Shown here in pieces: positions 1 to 6,883 of a stretch of DNA of 8,006 bases. Positions within the stretch are counted from its first letter, which is position 1, and each line of letters begins with the position of its first letter. The position numbers and the translations under genes are program-made. The notes beneath the pieces are model-generated. The model was given only the letters and a program-made list of their open reading frames with translations, was not told where the DNA came from and ran no database searches. Origin of the DNA: Draconibacterium sp. (GTDB lineage Bacteria; Bacteroidota; Bacteroidia; Bacteroidales; Prolixibacteraceae); contig WGCT01000204.1 of the NCBI GenBank assembly GCA_015493625.1, positions 1 through 8,006 of the forward strand, in the 5' to 3' direction.

Positions 1-1295
1 GAGTTATTGCTTTACTTACTAAAAAAGCAAAAAAAGATATTGGCAAGCGCGAAGGTTTTATAATTGTTGCTTTAGTCTGGATTGTATTCTCTTTTTTCGG
101 AACACTCCCTTATGTTTTAAGCGGTTCTATTCCAAACTTTACTAACGCATTTTTCGAGACCATGTCGGGGTTTACAACAACCGGTTCATCTATTCTTTCC
201 GATATTGAAATTTTACCTCACGGAATTCTGTTTTGGCGAAGCATGTCGCAGTGGTTAGGTGGAATGGGAATAATTGTTCTGTCGCTAGCCATTTTGCCAG
301 TATTCGGAATTGGGGGCATGCAGCTTTATGTTGCCGAAGTTCCCGGTCCTGCCCCCGATAAAATAAGCCCCCGTATAAGACAAACAGCCAAAACATTATG
401 GATTATTTATCTCGGATTTACAATTGCCGAAACACTGCTTCTCCTCATTGGAGGCATGTCGTTGTTCGATGCTGTTTGTCATTCGTTTACAACTATGGCA
501 ACCGGAGGATTTTCAACAAAACAAGCAAGTATTGCACACTGGTCGTCGCCCTTTATTCAGTATGTAATTATTGTTTTTATGTTTCTTGCCGGAACAAATT
601 TCACCATCTCGTACCTCGCTATTAAAGGCCGGTTTAAAACAGTATTTAAAGACGAAGAATTTAAGTATTACGGTATTTTTGTATTGCTGTTTACTGGTTT
701 AATTTTTACAGGATTATTAATAACTACACAATTGGGCGTTGAACATGCTTTTCGCGACGCACTCTTTCAGGTGGTTTCAATTATAACCACAACCGGCTTT
801 GCAACAGCCGATTATCTTCTTTGGGCTCCTATTCTAATTATCCTTTTATTTACACTCTTCTTTTTTGGAGGTTCGGCAGGCTCAACCGGTGGAAGTATTA
901 AAATAATGCGAATTGTTTTGCTCTTGAAAAATAGTTATTACGAGTTACGCCGGATGATTCACCCACATGCAATTATTCCGGTAAAATTCAATAACAGATC
1001 TGTCGATTCGAAAATTATTACAAATGTATTGGCCTTCTTTATGCTCTATTTTATCATTTTTGGTGTGAGTACAATTATTTTTACACTTATGGAACCCGAT
1101 TTAGAATCGGCAATGGGTGCTGTTGCAACAAGTTTAGGAAATATTGGCCCGGGTTTAGGGAATGTAGGTCCGGCCGAAAACTTCCTCCATGTTAGTCCGT
1201 CGGGGAAATGGTTCTTGTCATTTTTGATGCTTCTCGGTAGGCTCGAACTGTTTACTATTTTGGTTCTTTTCTCCCCTTCATTCTGGAAAAAATAA
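1..1295 (+). CDS. trkH: TrkH-family potassium uptake protein, membrane subunit (5'-truncated by window edge)
   Basis: Integral inner-membrane K+ channel/transporter subunit of the Trk/Ktr superfamily, which normally works with a cytosolic TrkA-type nucleotide-binding ring. The reading frame is open from nt 3, with 430 codons visible. TrkH proteins are usually about 480-490 residues, so roughly the first 50-60 residues lie outside the window. The ATG at 162 is internal: upstream codons encode KREGFIIVALVW and an AFFETMSGFTTTG junction typical of TrkH. All four pore-loop signatures are visible: SGFTTTGSS (165-191), FTTMATGGFST (486-518), ITTTGFATADY (783-815) and ATSLGNIGPGLGN (1125-1163). The intramembrane gating loop GGSAGSTGGSIKIMR is at 867-911, and the family C-terminus LLGRLELFTILVLF is present. 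Nothing appears broken. It converges with the LysM gene and is probably functionally unrelated to the secretion genes. TrkH is preferred over KtrB because of WLGGMGI and the C-terminal motif. Confidence 0.96.
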   Translation, partial: VIALLTKKAKKDIGKREGFIIVALVWIVFSFFGTLPYVLSGSIPNFTNAFFETMSGFTTTGSSILSDIEILPHGILFWRSMSQWLGGMGIIVLSLAILPVFGIGGMQLYVAEVPGPAPDKISPRIRQTAKTLWIIYLGFTIAETLLLLIGGMSLFDAVCHSFTTMATGGFSTKQASIAHWSSPFIQYVIIVFMFLAGTNFTISYLAIKGRFKTVFKDEEFKYYGIFVLLFTGLIFTGLLITTQLGVEHAFRDALFQVVSIITTTGFATADYLLWAPILIILLFTLFFFGGSAGSTGGSIKIMRIVLLLKNSYYELRRMIHPHAIIPVKFNNRSVDSKIITNVLAFFMLYFIIFGVSTIIFTLMEPDLESAMGAVATSLGNIGPGLGNVGPAENFLHVSPSGKWFLSFLMLLGRLELFTILVLFSPSFWKK

Positions 1296-1335
1296 GAAAC
1301 TTAAGAAATACAGTCTCTAATCACTAACGTTTCTT
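1294..1335. terminator. Candidate bidirectional terminator between trkH and the LysM gene
   Basis: Seven-base perfect inverted repeat: AAGAAAC at 1294-1300 and GTTTCTT at 1329-1335. It spans the 28-bp gap between the two convergent stop codons. T-runs follow on both strands (TTT on the plus strand after 1335, TATTTTTT on the minus strand beyond 1294). The stem is AT-rich (two G/C pairs), the loop is 28 nt, and both arms run into the stop regions of the genes, so the call is weak. It is proposed only because two convergent genes with so little space need a shared termination signal. Confidence 0.3.
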
Positions 1336-1647
1336 TTTATCCGGAATAATCAACTCCTGATTCACCATAATTATATTTTTATCAGCAATATGATTAGCCT
1401 CCACAAGGTCGCGAACCGTTACACCATATTTTTTTGCAATTACCCATAAACTTTCGCCTTTCTTTACTATGTGCGTTTTAATTTCTGGTACAGCAACAGA
1501 ATCGGTAACAACAGCTTTCTCCTTTTCAGGAACAATATAATCGGTAGTGTAATTGCTTTGTGGCAACGAATTATGTGCTTTCTTCTGCGAGGCACAACTA
1601 AAAAATATTAAAGTTCCTACGACGATAAATAGAATATAATGTTTCAT
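1324..1647 (-). CDS. Small LysM-domain lipoprotein
   Basis: 107-residue predicted lipoprotein. The N-terminus (MKHY, then a hydrophobic core at residues 4-16) ends in FFSC. Cys18 would be the lipidated residue after signal peptidase II cleavage, although Phe at -3 and -2 makes this a loose lipobox. The residues after the cysteine (ASQKK) are not acidic, so there is no Bacteroidota-type surface export signal; a periplasm-facing location is inferred. A low-complexity linker (residues 20-57) leads to one LysM domain at about 58-102. It begins HIVKKGESLWVIAKKYGVTV and ends NQELIIPDKK, matching the family pattern for peptidoglycan (GlcNAc-containing glycan) binding. It is the last minus-strand gene, 115 bp after tssF, and may be cotranscribed with it or have its own promoter. 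A role as envelope anchor of the neighbouring T6SS is possible, because T6SSiii uses a lipoprotein (TssQ), but homology to TssQ cannot be shown here. A housekeeping LysM lipoprotein is the alternative. Confidence 0.9.
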   Translation of the reverse strand: MKHYILFIVVGTLIFFSCASQKKAHNSLPQSNYTTDYIVPEKEKAVVTDSVAVPEIKTHIVKKGESLWVIAKKYGVTVRDLVEANHIADKNIIMVNQELIIPDKKKR

Positions 1648-1683
1648 CTTATTTGTTTAATTTATAAAAAGCACAAATAAGAT
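1646..1683. repeat. 11-bp perfect inverted repeat overlapping the start of the LysM gene
   Basis: ATCTTATTTGT (1646-1656) and ACAAATAAGAT (1673-1683) are exact reverse complements separated by 16 nt. The gene-proximal arm includes two bases of the LysM gene start codon (ATG at 1647-1645 on the minus strand). In RNA it would form an AT-rich hairpin that partly covers the start codon. In DNA it has the size and symmetry of a dimeric repressor site. No strong Bacteroidota promoter (TTTG near -33, TAnnTTTG near -7) is seen nearby, only near-misses one base short. Function is unproven. Confidence 0.5.
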
Positions 1684-1762
1684 ACAAACTATTCTATTAA
1701 TAATCAATACCATAAATCATCTATTCAGAGAAATATCCGGAGAAAATATATTTAGAAGAAGG

Positions 1763-3625
1763 TTACTCTTTTCCGTTCAGAAAACACCGAAAAGGCAAAA
1801 CTGATGCCGACTGCTCTTCGAGTTTTACCATCAAATCTTTTTTCATAAACTGTAATTCATCGGCATCAAATTCGTCGCACAGTTTTGTTAGGGTAATATA
1901 AATATCGAGTGTTTGAATAAAGCCACTATTTGTCGATTTTCCGGTTTGCAATCCTTTTTTTATTTCAACCGATTTTAGAAGCTTCCCAAAATGTTCGATA
2001 CAGAGCGCCTTAATATCTTCGTTGGTCACAACACGCCCTCGCGAAAGAAGAGCCTTGCGATATGCATTTACACGTTCCTCCGAATTCAACTCTTCGCGCC
2101 CGCCAACGGTCGAAGTTATGGTTATTAAACTTTCGGGCCAAAGGTCGCTTCCATCATACGAAAAAAGCTTTTTACCACTTTTTATTTTGTTTGCAAAAGT
2201 TCCGTTTGTGGTCCAGAACTCAACAAAAAGGGTTTCATTGTCGGGGTGTGCTTTTAACAGCAGGTACGATATCTCCTTTTTTACAATATTACTGCGTTCG
2301 AGCCGCTGTTCGAGCCGTGTAATTGTTTGGTTCAACTCTTTTAATTCTGAAGAGATCATATCGGCACCAATTATTGAAAATGCTGCACTCTCATCGCGCA
2401 ACAGTTCGAGTAAATAACTTATAATTTCAGCAGCATTTCTTGAATCGAACCGGCCCACACCTCCGTGTCGAATAATATAGGTTCCGTTTTCTACTTTATT
2501 TATTCCGGCAAACGATTTTGCTGTAAACAACTTTCCTTTACTGTCGGTTACCCGTTTCATATCGAAAAAAATCTCATCGGTTACCAACGGAACAATATTT
2601 ACAAAATCGCGCGAAGTTTGTGTAAATTCGTTTAAATGACGATTGAAAACCGGGAAGCAGTTAATTGAGCAAAAAAGGTCTTCGAATACTTCGGGTAGCA
2701 ATACCTGCGGAAACTTTACTTTTATCCAAAGCAAATCGTTTTCAATGCCTTCAATATCTTTAGGAGAGAAAACATTGGCAAACGAGTCGGGCAATTTGCT
2801 CTGTTTTTTCAAATCCGACAGGTTCATCGTCCCTCCTGAAATAGTTTGAAATTTCTTTTGATAAAACCGTTTTATGTGCCGCGTAACTTTAGCTGTAATA
2901 TTCAATTCGTTTTGCAAGAGCGAATCGAGCGGACTCATTTCCGAAATACTGTCATTTCCAAATCCCTGAACAAAACGAACAGGTTGATTATTAATGGTCC
3001 ACTCCCCTTTTGTAAGCGAATTGTAGAAACTGTTTTCATACACCTCATTCCTAAGATCGAAACAAACCGACATTCCTTCCAACGTTTCAAGGTTATCGTC
3101 TATTTCGAGAGCTAGCCATATTTCGGAAGATGCTAACAATTTATTTGGGCGAGCCATTGCAAGAGTCTCTTTATAACCCTCTTCCTGAAATTCAAAGAAC
3201 TTTGCTCCCGACACAAGATATTTTATCTGGCCATTAAAAAGTTTATAATTTCCTGCCGGAGTAAAAAACAGTGGCTTTTCCTCATCCGCACTATCATTTT
3301 GAGAAACCACTCGTTTGTTTGTAAAAAACTGATAGTTTGAATGGATAGTAAAAACCGGATCGACCGATTTTGCCCTGATGAGTGCATGGGCAGGAAACGG
3401 CCCGGTAATGGGATCGGGAGTAAGAAGTTGAACCAATTTTTCGAGCACCCTCGACTCGATTGTATTAATATCGTTCGACAGTTTAGCAAGTTCGCTGGCA
3501 AGTGCGCCAAGAATCATACTAACAAACGGGTCGAATGAACTCTCTGATTGCGTATCCTGAAACCCCCAAATACGGGAGGCGTTCTTTATCATTCGGGCAC
3601 TTATTTTTTCTTTACTCTCCTGCAT
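1763..3625 (-). CDS. tssF: T6SS baseplate wedge protein TssF
   Basis: Large wedge subunit of the type VI baseplate, acting in the cytoplasm; in known systems two TssF copies assemble with one TssG. Length 620 residues, within the usual range of about 580-630. The N-terminus (RMIKNASRIWGF, then ELAKLSNDINTIESRVLEKLVQLLTPD, roughly residues 12-70) matches TssF, including the stretch leading to P-A-H-A-L. A FFTPAGNYKLFNG segment near residues 125-137 and a VEFWTTNGTF region near 470 follow family spacing. The C-terminal part (about 507-600) starts VGGREELNSEERVNAYRKAL and continues GRVVTNEDIKAL; it resembles the phage baseplate-J wedge fold, as expected for TssF. The ATG start is 6 bp after the tssE stop. 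It is the last gene of the tssNKOGEF operon. No frameshift or obvious loss of a conserved block is visible. Confidence 0.92.
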   Translation of the reverse strand: MQESKEKISARMIKNASRIWGFQDTQSESSFDPFVSMILGALASELAKLSNDINTIESRVLEKLVQLLTPDPITGPFPAHALIRAKSVDPVFTIHSNYQFFTNKRVVSQNDSADEEKPLFFTPAGNYKLFNGQIKYLVSGAKFFEFQEEGYKETLAMARPNKLLASSEIWLALEIDDNLETLEGMSVCFDLRNEVYENSFYNSLTKGEWTINNQPVRFVQGFGNDSISEMSPLDSLLQNELNITAKVTRHIKRFYQKKFQTISGGTMNLSDLKKQSKLPDSFANVFSPKDIEGIENDLLWIKVKFPQVLLPEVFEDLFCSINCFPVFNRHLNEFTQTSRDFVNIVPLVTDEIFFDMKRVTDSKGKLFTAKSFAGINKVENGTYIIRHGGVGRFDSRNAAEIISYLLELLRDESAAFSIIGADMISSELKELNQTITRLEQRLERSNIVKKEISYLLLKAHPDNETLFVEFWTTNGTFANKIKSGKKLFSYDGSDLWPESLITITSTVGGREELNSEERVNAYRKALLSRGRVVTNEDIKALCIEHFGKLLKSVEIKKGLQTGKSTNSGFIQTLDIYITLTKLCDEFDADELQFMKKDLMVKLEEQSASVLPFRCFLNGKE

Positions 3626-3631
3626 ATTGGT

Positions 3632-4060
3632 TTAATAATATGATAACGGGCCAATAAAAAACTGATCGGTATACGAAAAAGGTTCATTGGTTAAAACCAG
3701 TGTTCCTTCAACTTGCAATTGGATTCTACTTTTTATTCGCCGTTTAATTATTTTATTCTCAATCTGTTCAATTCGCACCTCAACGTTTACGTTTGTTAAA
3801 CGGGGTTCGTGTTGCTCAATAGTTTTACGAATTGATGCTTTTAACTCGTCGCGGTAACTTTGTGTGTTAACAATGTTCTCAAAATCGTGTTCCCATATTT
3901 CGCAGCCGAATGTCTCATCGTGTTTACATTCGCCATAATAAGTTATTGCAATTAAATGTACCATTGCAGCAACCGATTCAGCCAGATTTATTTTTGAATG
4001 TTCCTTCTTCCGGCTAATCCGTTTTAGTTGTAACGGTAATTTATAATAATTTACAATCAT
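3632..4060 (-). CDS. tssE: T6SS baseplate protein TssE (gp25-like sheath initiator)
   Basis: 142-residue protein of the gp25/TssE lysozyme-like family (not enzymatic in this family). It sits at the inner baseplate and nucleates polymerisation of the TssB/TssC contractile sheath. Diagnostic features: a GEC..D.TFG segment (residues 43-52), which follows the family pattern of charged residues before an FG, and the near-universal E-P-R-L motif at residues 85-88 followed by alternating hydrophobic residues (VNVEVRI), as in gp25. The first 25 residues are basic (LKRISRKK). The C-terminus is extended by about 25 residues (NEPFSYTDQFFIGPLSYY). The ATG start is 20 bp after the tssG stop, and the tssF start follows 6 bp after its stop, so translation within one transcript is very likely. 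Small size and motif position fit TssE rather than a phage-tail or extracellular injection-system gp25, given the TssK/TssN neighbours. Confidence 0.92.
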   Translation of the reverse strand: MIVNYYKLPLQLKRISRKKEHSKINLAESVAAMVHLIAITYYGECKHDETFGCEIWEHDFENIVNTQSYRDELKASIRKTIEQHEPRLTNVNVEVRIEQIENKIIKRRIKSRIQLQVEGTLVLTNEPFSYTDQFFIGPLSYY

Positions 4061-4080
4061 TTCAAGGCAGTTAAAAATAT

Positions 4081-5031
4081 CTAGATTACCGATGCAAAAC
4101 CCAATACAGGTCCTTCACCCGTTTTACTCAACTCAAAACTATGTTCCGACTCGGCAATTACTACTTTCGTTTTTACCTCAAGGCCGAAAGGAATAAAATA
4201 GCTGTAAAAACAATTTAAAAAGTTAGAAACAGTACCATTTTCCACATACTCATCAACCGTAGTATTTTTTAGCGGGCCAATGGTAAATTCTATTGTTTTT
4301 CCCATGTCGGCAACATTTTCTCCGCAAACAAAATTAACGCCGAGGGTTCCGTGTCCTAACAGGTTGTCTTGCTCTCTTTTTTTTGCAGGTTTCTTTTCGT
4401 TTTCAGTTAAACTATTCGGAACCATTTTTACGTTTACACGCTCTTCTAAAATAGACTCTAATGCTTTTGCCGTAAGAGTAAGATTTCCGGCAATTTGATA
4501 AATAAGGTGTAGTAATAATACCATTCGCGACACATATTTCCGACTAAGTTTTCTATCGAGGTTCCAAAATTCGGGAAAAATGTCGTCGAAAAGATTTTCG
4601 CTGAAATTCGATAGAATTTTTCGCTCTTCGAGTTCGGCTTTTACACGTTGAAGAAAAATTTCGTTTTCAAAAGGGAGGAAGAAATTCCTTACCTCCTTCT
4701 CCTGTTCTTTAAGTTTTTTCGATTCTTCTGAAATATTGGATTGCTCGTTTAACGAACTTTCATTTTTATCGTGAAACAATCCTTCGGGAAGAGAATCGTA
4801 CACTCCGTCGCGATTAAGATAAACAACAGCTGCCTTTTGCCCGTTTTCGAACTTAATTTTACTGAAACTCTCTATATCGCGAGCGTACTTTCTTTTAAAT
4901 AGACCTTTGTTAATGGCTAATAAATCGTCGGGTTTCAGTCCATTATCCAACAAATCGCCAACCAGCGCTTCTGCTTTTATATCGTAGAAAATGTTTTTTA
5001 CAATTGCTGATATTTTTTCATTATTAACCAT
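4081..5031 (-). CDS. tssG: T6SS baseplate wedge protein TssG
   Basis: 316-residue wedge partner of TssF; in known systems it links two TssF copies and binds TssK trimers at the baseplate rim. No catalytic role is expected. The sequence shows an N-terminal helical part, a YLNRDGVYDSLPEGLFH block at residues 71-87 (in TssG the corresponding region is a G-x-x-G/LP-x-x-L/F strand), a hydrophilic E/K/S/N-rich linker at about 88-116, then FFLPFENEIF at 117-126. The C-terminal half has GVNFVCGENVADMG and a GPLKNTTVDEYV segment. This family is divergent in Bacteroidota. Identification rests on these blocks and on position between tssO and tssE/tssF, which matches the invariant TssE-F-G grouping. The gap to the upstream tssO stop is 13 bp. 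ATG start, TAG stop. Confidence 0.87.
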   Translation of the reverse strand: MVNNEKISAIVKNIFYDIKAEALVGDLLDNGLKPDDLLAINKGLFKRKYARDIESFSKIKFENGQKAAVVYLNRDGVYDSLPEGLFHDKNESSLNEQSNISEESKKLKEQEKEVRNFFLPFENEIFLQRVKAELEERKILSNFSENLFDDIFPEFWNLDRKLSRKYVSRMVLLLHLIYQIAGNLTLTAKALESILEERVNVKMVPNSLTENEKKPAKKREQDNLLGHGTLGVNFVCGENVADMGKTIEFTIGPLKNTTVDEYVENGTVSNFLNCFYSYFIPFGLEVKTKVVIAESEHSFELSKTGEGPVLGFASVI

Positions 5032-5044
5032 AAAAAAGCAACAA

Positions 5045-5707
5045 TTACTGACTAATTCCTAACTCTTTCATTCGTCTTTTCAATTTTCTTTCAGTTTTTC
5101 CAAGTTCTTTGGCAGCAGCTTTTACATTTCCGTTGTGCTTTTTTAAAGCTTTATTTATTAAATCTATCTCTTTCTCTCGAATGGTCATTTCTTTCTCTTC
5201 AACTTTTGGTTTTTCAACTGCAGCAGCTACCTCTTTCTTTTTTAGCATTGCATTTGTATTCTGCATACAATCGTTAAGTTGCACCTGCAAATCTTTTTTC
5301 TCGGCCCAGGTACTAAACACATTGCTGTATATAAAAATAGCTTTGCCGTACAACCGTGCTCTTATTGTATCGTTTTTTATTGTTCGAACCGAGTTTTCCA
5401 TCTCGTTGGTTATTTCGGAAAAGCGTAATTGCAATTTATCGCGTAACACTTCATCTTCTTCCTCTTTGTAAGTATTAAAAAGCGACACAGCCGAATCGGC
5501 CTGAAGAAGAAAAGCTTTTGCAAAGTTGTCAATTTCGGTTAATCGTACCGCCAAACTATCGCATTCTGCCCGACGTAACGCCTTCTCCTTTTCAGGCATA
5601 CGAAACGCATAATACATTGGTATAGAAATAATAATAACAGCTAATATAAAAAATGCGAGCATTTTAAGAAATGCTTCTGTCCGTTCTTGTTTATTAAGTG
5701 CATCCAT
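5045..5707 (-). CDS. tssO: TssO-like T6SSiii membrane-complex protein with a C-terminal Fis-type helix-turn-helix motif
   Basis: 220-residue protein with one predicted membrane span (about residues 16-35) after a short N-terminus (MDALNKQERTEAFLKM), followed by RMPEKEKALRR. This start-span-R.P.K pattern is what I associate with TssO, one of the proteins forming the T6SSiii envelope complex. The remainder to about 155 is predicted helical (possible coiled coil), then comes an A/E/K-rich linker (157-177). Residues 178-220 are unexpected: EKEIDLINKALKKHNGNV then AAAKELG, then ERKLKRRMKELGI. These match the Fis/NtrC-type helix-turn-helix pattern (helix, G-N-V, A-A..L-G turn, recognition helix ending K/R-R-x-x-x-L-G-I). 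If the region after the span is periplasmic, DNA binding would be impossible and the motif would be a structural mimic. Alternatives: TssP or an unnamed membrane protein. Lies 32 bp after tssK and 13 bp before tssG. Confidence 0.75.
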   Translation of the reverse strand: MDALNKQERTEAFLKMLAFFILAVIIISIPMYYAFRMPEKEKALRRAECDSLAVRLTEIDNFAKAFLLQADSAVSLFNTYKEEEDEVLRDKLQLRFSEITNEMENSVRTIKNDTIRARLYGKAIFIYSNVFSTWAEKKDLQVQLNDCMQNTNAMLKKKEVAAAVEKPKVEEKEMTIREKEIDLINKALKKHNGNVKAAAKELGKTERKLKRRMKELGISQ

Positions 5708-5739
5708 GAATAAAAAAATTTATATTTTAAAACTATTTG

Positions 5740-6882
5740 TTAATCAACCAAAAAACTATTTCCCGGTTTCGATTTTTGCTCTTTTACAAAAATATGACGG
5801 TCTTTTTTCTTTCCTATAAAATCGAGATTACTTAAAACATTAAACACTCTCGAGATTGCATTTACAAAAGGGGCCATGGTTTCTATCGATTTATTTATAT
5901 CGTCGTGGTCGTACTTGTACTCTACTGCACGAATCAACAACTCTTCGAACTCGCCCTGTTTTAGTGTACTCCAATCCTGAATATAATTTAAAAGCTCCTC
6001 TCTTTCGGCCGACGACTGTTTGTTTATGGAGTTGTTTATTGTACGCGCTAACGTGGCCATCTGTTCGAATATATATACAGGAGGGTTGTATTTGGCTATT
6101 CTCCTGAATTCAACCATATGAACACTTAAAAAATTGAGAATTGAATTCGATACATCGCCAACAGTTCCGGCAATGCTTGTATTTTGTTTTTTATCTTTTA
6201 TTCCGTGCAAAATATCAACAATATCAATTTCAATTTGTCCCATCACTTTTATCAACTGTGCATGGTACTCAACAAGTTTAGGATGGCTAAAAATGGTTTG
6301 ACAAGGAGGAATATAACTATCGTCGATTTCGGGTTTGTTATCTACAAAATGAAGTTTCCCGATAATTAGCGAATTTTCGTTATACACGGTATCTTTTTCC
6401 TCTTCGGCATGAACAGATAAGCTGTACTTGGGCAAAACATTGGGCAACCGGGGAGGATTTTCGTCGGGAGCAGGAACTCCGAACGGAACTCGTTCAAAAG
6501 GATTAACAGAAAGGGCAATGTAATAATTTTGCTCTACCGATTGGTTGGCACTAATAGTTACCTGTGGCATTGCTTCCAACAAATCGTTTTCGGTAAAATA
6601 GTTGTTTCGTATTTCTATTCTACCACCACCACGTGTAACTGCTCTGCAATCTAAAACTTTTACATGAATGTAATTCTGATTATCGATATCGACAACAATG
6701 CTTACCGGTGCAGTTGTTACTCCACGCTGTAAAAGCAAGCCATAATTATAGGGAGTAATAAACGACAAATATGCATTACGCACCTGCTGGACAATACTGT
6801 AGTCGGTTGCAATGAAATGATCTTTATTGATTTTCATTCCATCAATCCAGTTTACAGGTAAATCTATTCTGTTGTTATTCAT
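5740..6882 (-). CDS. tssK: T6SS baseplate adaptor TssK
   Basis: Trimeric adaptor linking the baseplate wedges (through TssG) to the inner-membrane complex; cytoplasmic. The N-terminal signature LPVNWIDGMKINKDHF (residues 8-23) is the TssK hallmark (usually V-x-W-x-E-G-M-x-L-x-P-x-H-F). The shoulder-domain proline loop is also clear: RVPFGVPAPDENPPRLP at residues 131-147, then a Y-S-L-S-V strand. At 380 residues it is shorter than the typical 440-450, with the C-terminal receptor-binding part most likely reduced. I place the start at the ATG at 6882. The frame stays open to a TTG at 6894, but that would overlap the tssN stop by 11 bp, whereas the ATG lies one base after the tssN TAA (TAA-A-ATG), suggesting translational coupling. 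It sits between tssN and tssO, its expected membrane-complex partners. Confidence 0.94.
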   Translation of the reverse strand: MNNNRIDLPVNWIDGMKINKDHFIATDYSIVQQVRNAYLSFITPYNYGLLLQRGVTTAPVSIVVDIDNQNYIHVKVLDCRAVTRGGGRIEIRNNYFTENDLLEAMPQVTISANQSVEQNYYIALSVNPFERVPFGVPAPDENPPRLPNVLPKYSLSVHAEEEKDTVYNENSLIIGKLHFVDNKPEIDDSYIPPCQTIFSHPKLVEYHAQLIKVMGQIEIDIVDILHGIKDKKQNTSIAGTVGDVSNSILNFLSVHMVEFRRIAKYNPPVYIFEQMATLARTINNSINKQSSAEREELLNYIQDWSTLKQGEFEELLIRAVEYKYDHDDINKSIETMAPFVNAISRVFNVLSNLDFIGKKKDRHIFVKEQKSKPGNSFLVD

Positions 6883-6883
6883 T

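Noticed and set aside
162..164. ATG at 162 as the true start of trkH
   Set aside because: The frame is open to the window edge and the 53 upstream codons encode recognisable TrkH sequence, so this Met is internal.
2022..2417. 131-codon open frame on the plus strand inside tssF
   Set aside because: It lies wholly antisense to a well-supported gene, and its S/R-rich peptide resembles no family. It is a by-product of tssF codon use.
1763..5031. Phage tail or extracellular contractile injection system instead of T6SS
   Set aside because: gp25- and baseplate J-like proteins occur in those too, but TssK, TssG and membrane proteins TssN/TssO are specific to T6SS, and no tail-fibre, tape-measure or AAA-ATPase gene typical of the other systems is seen.
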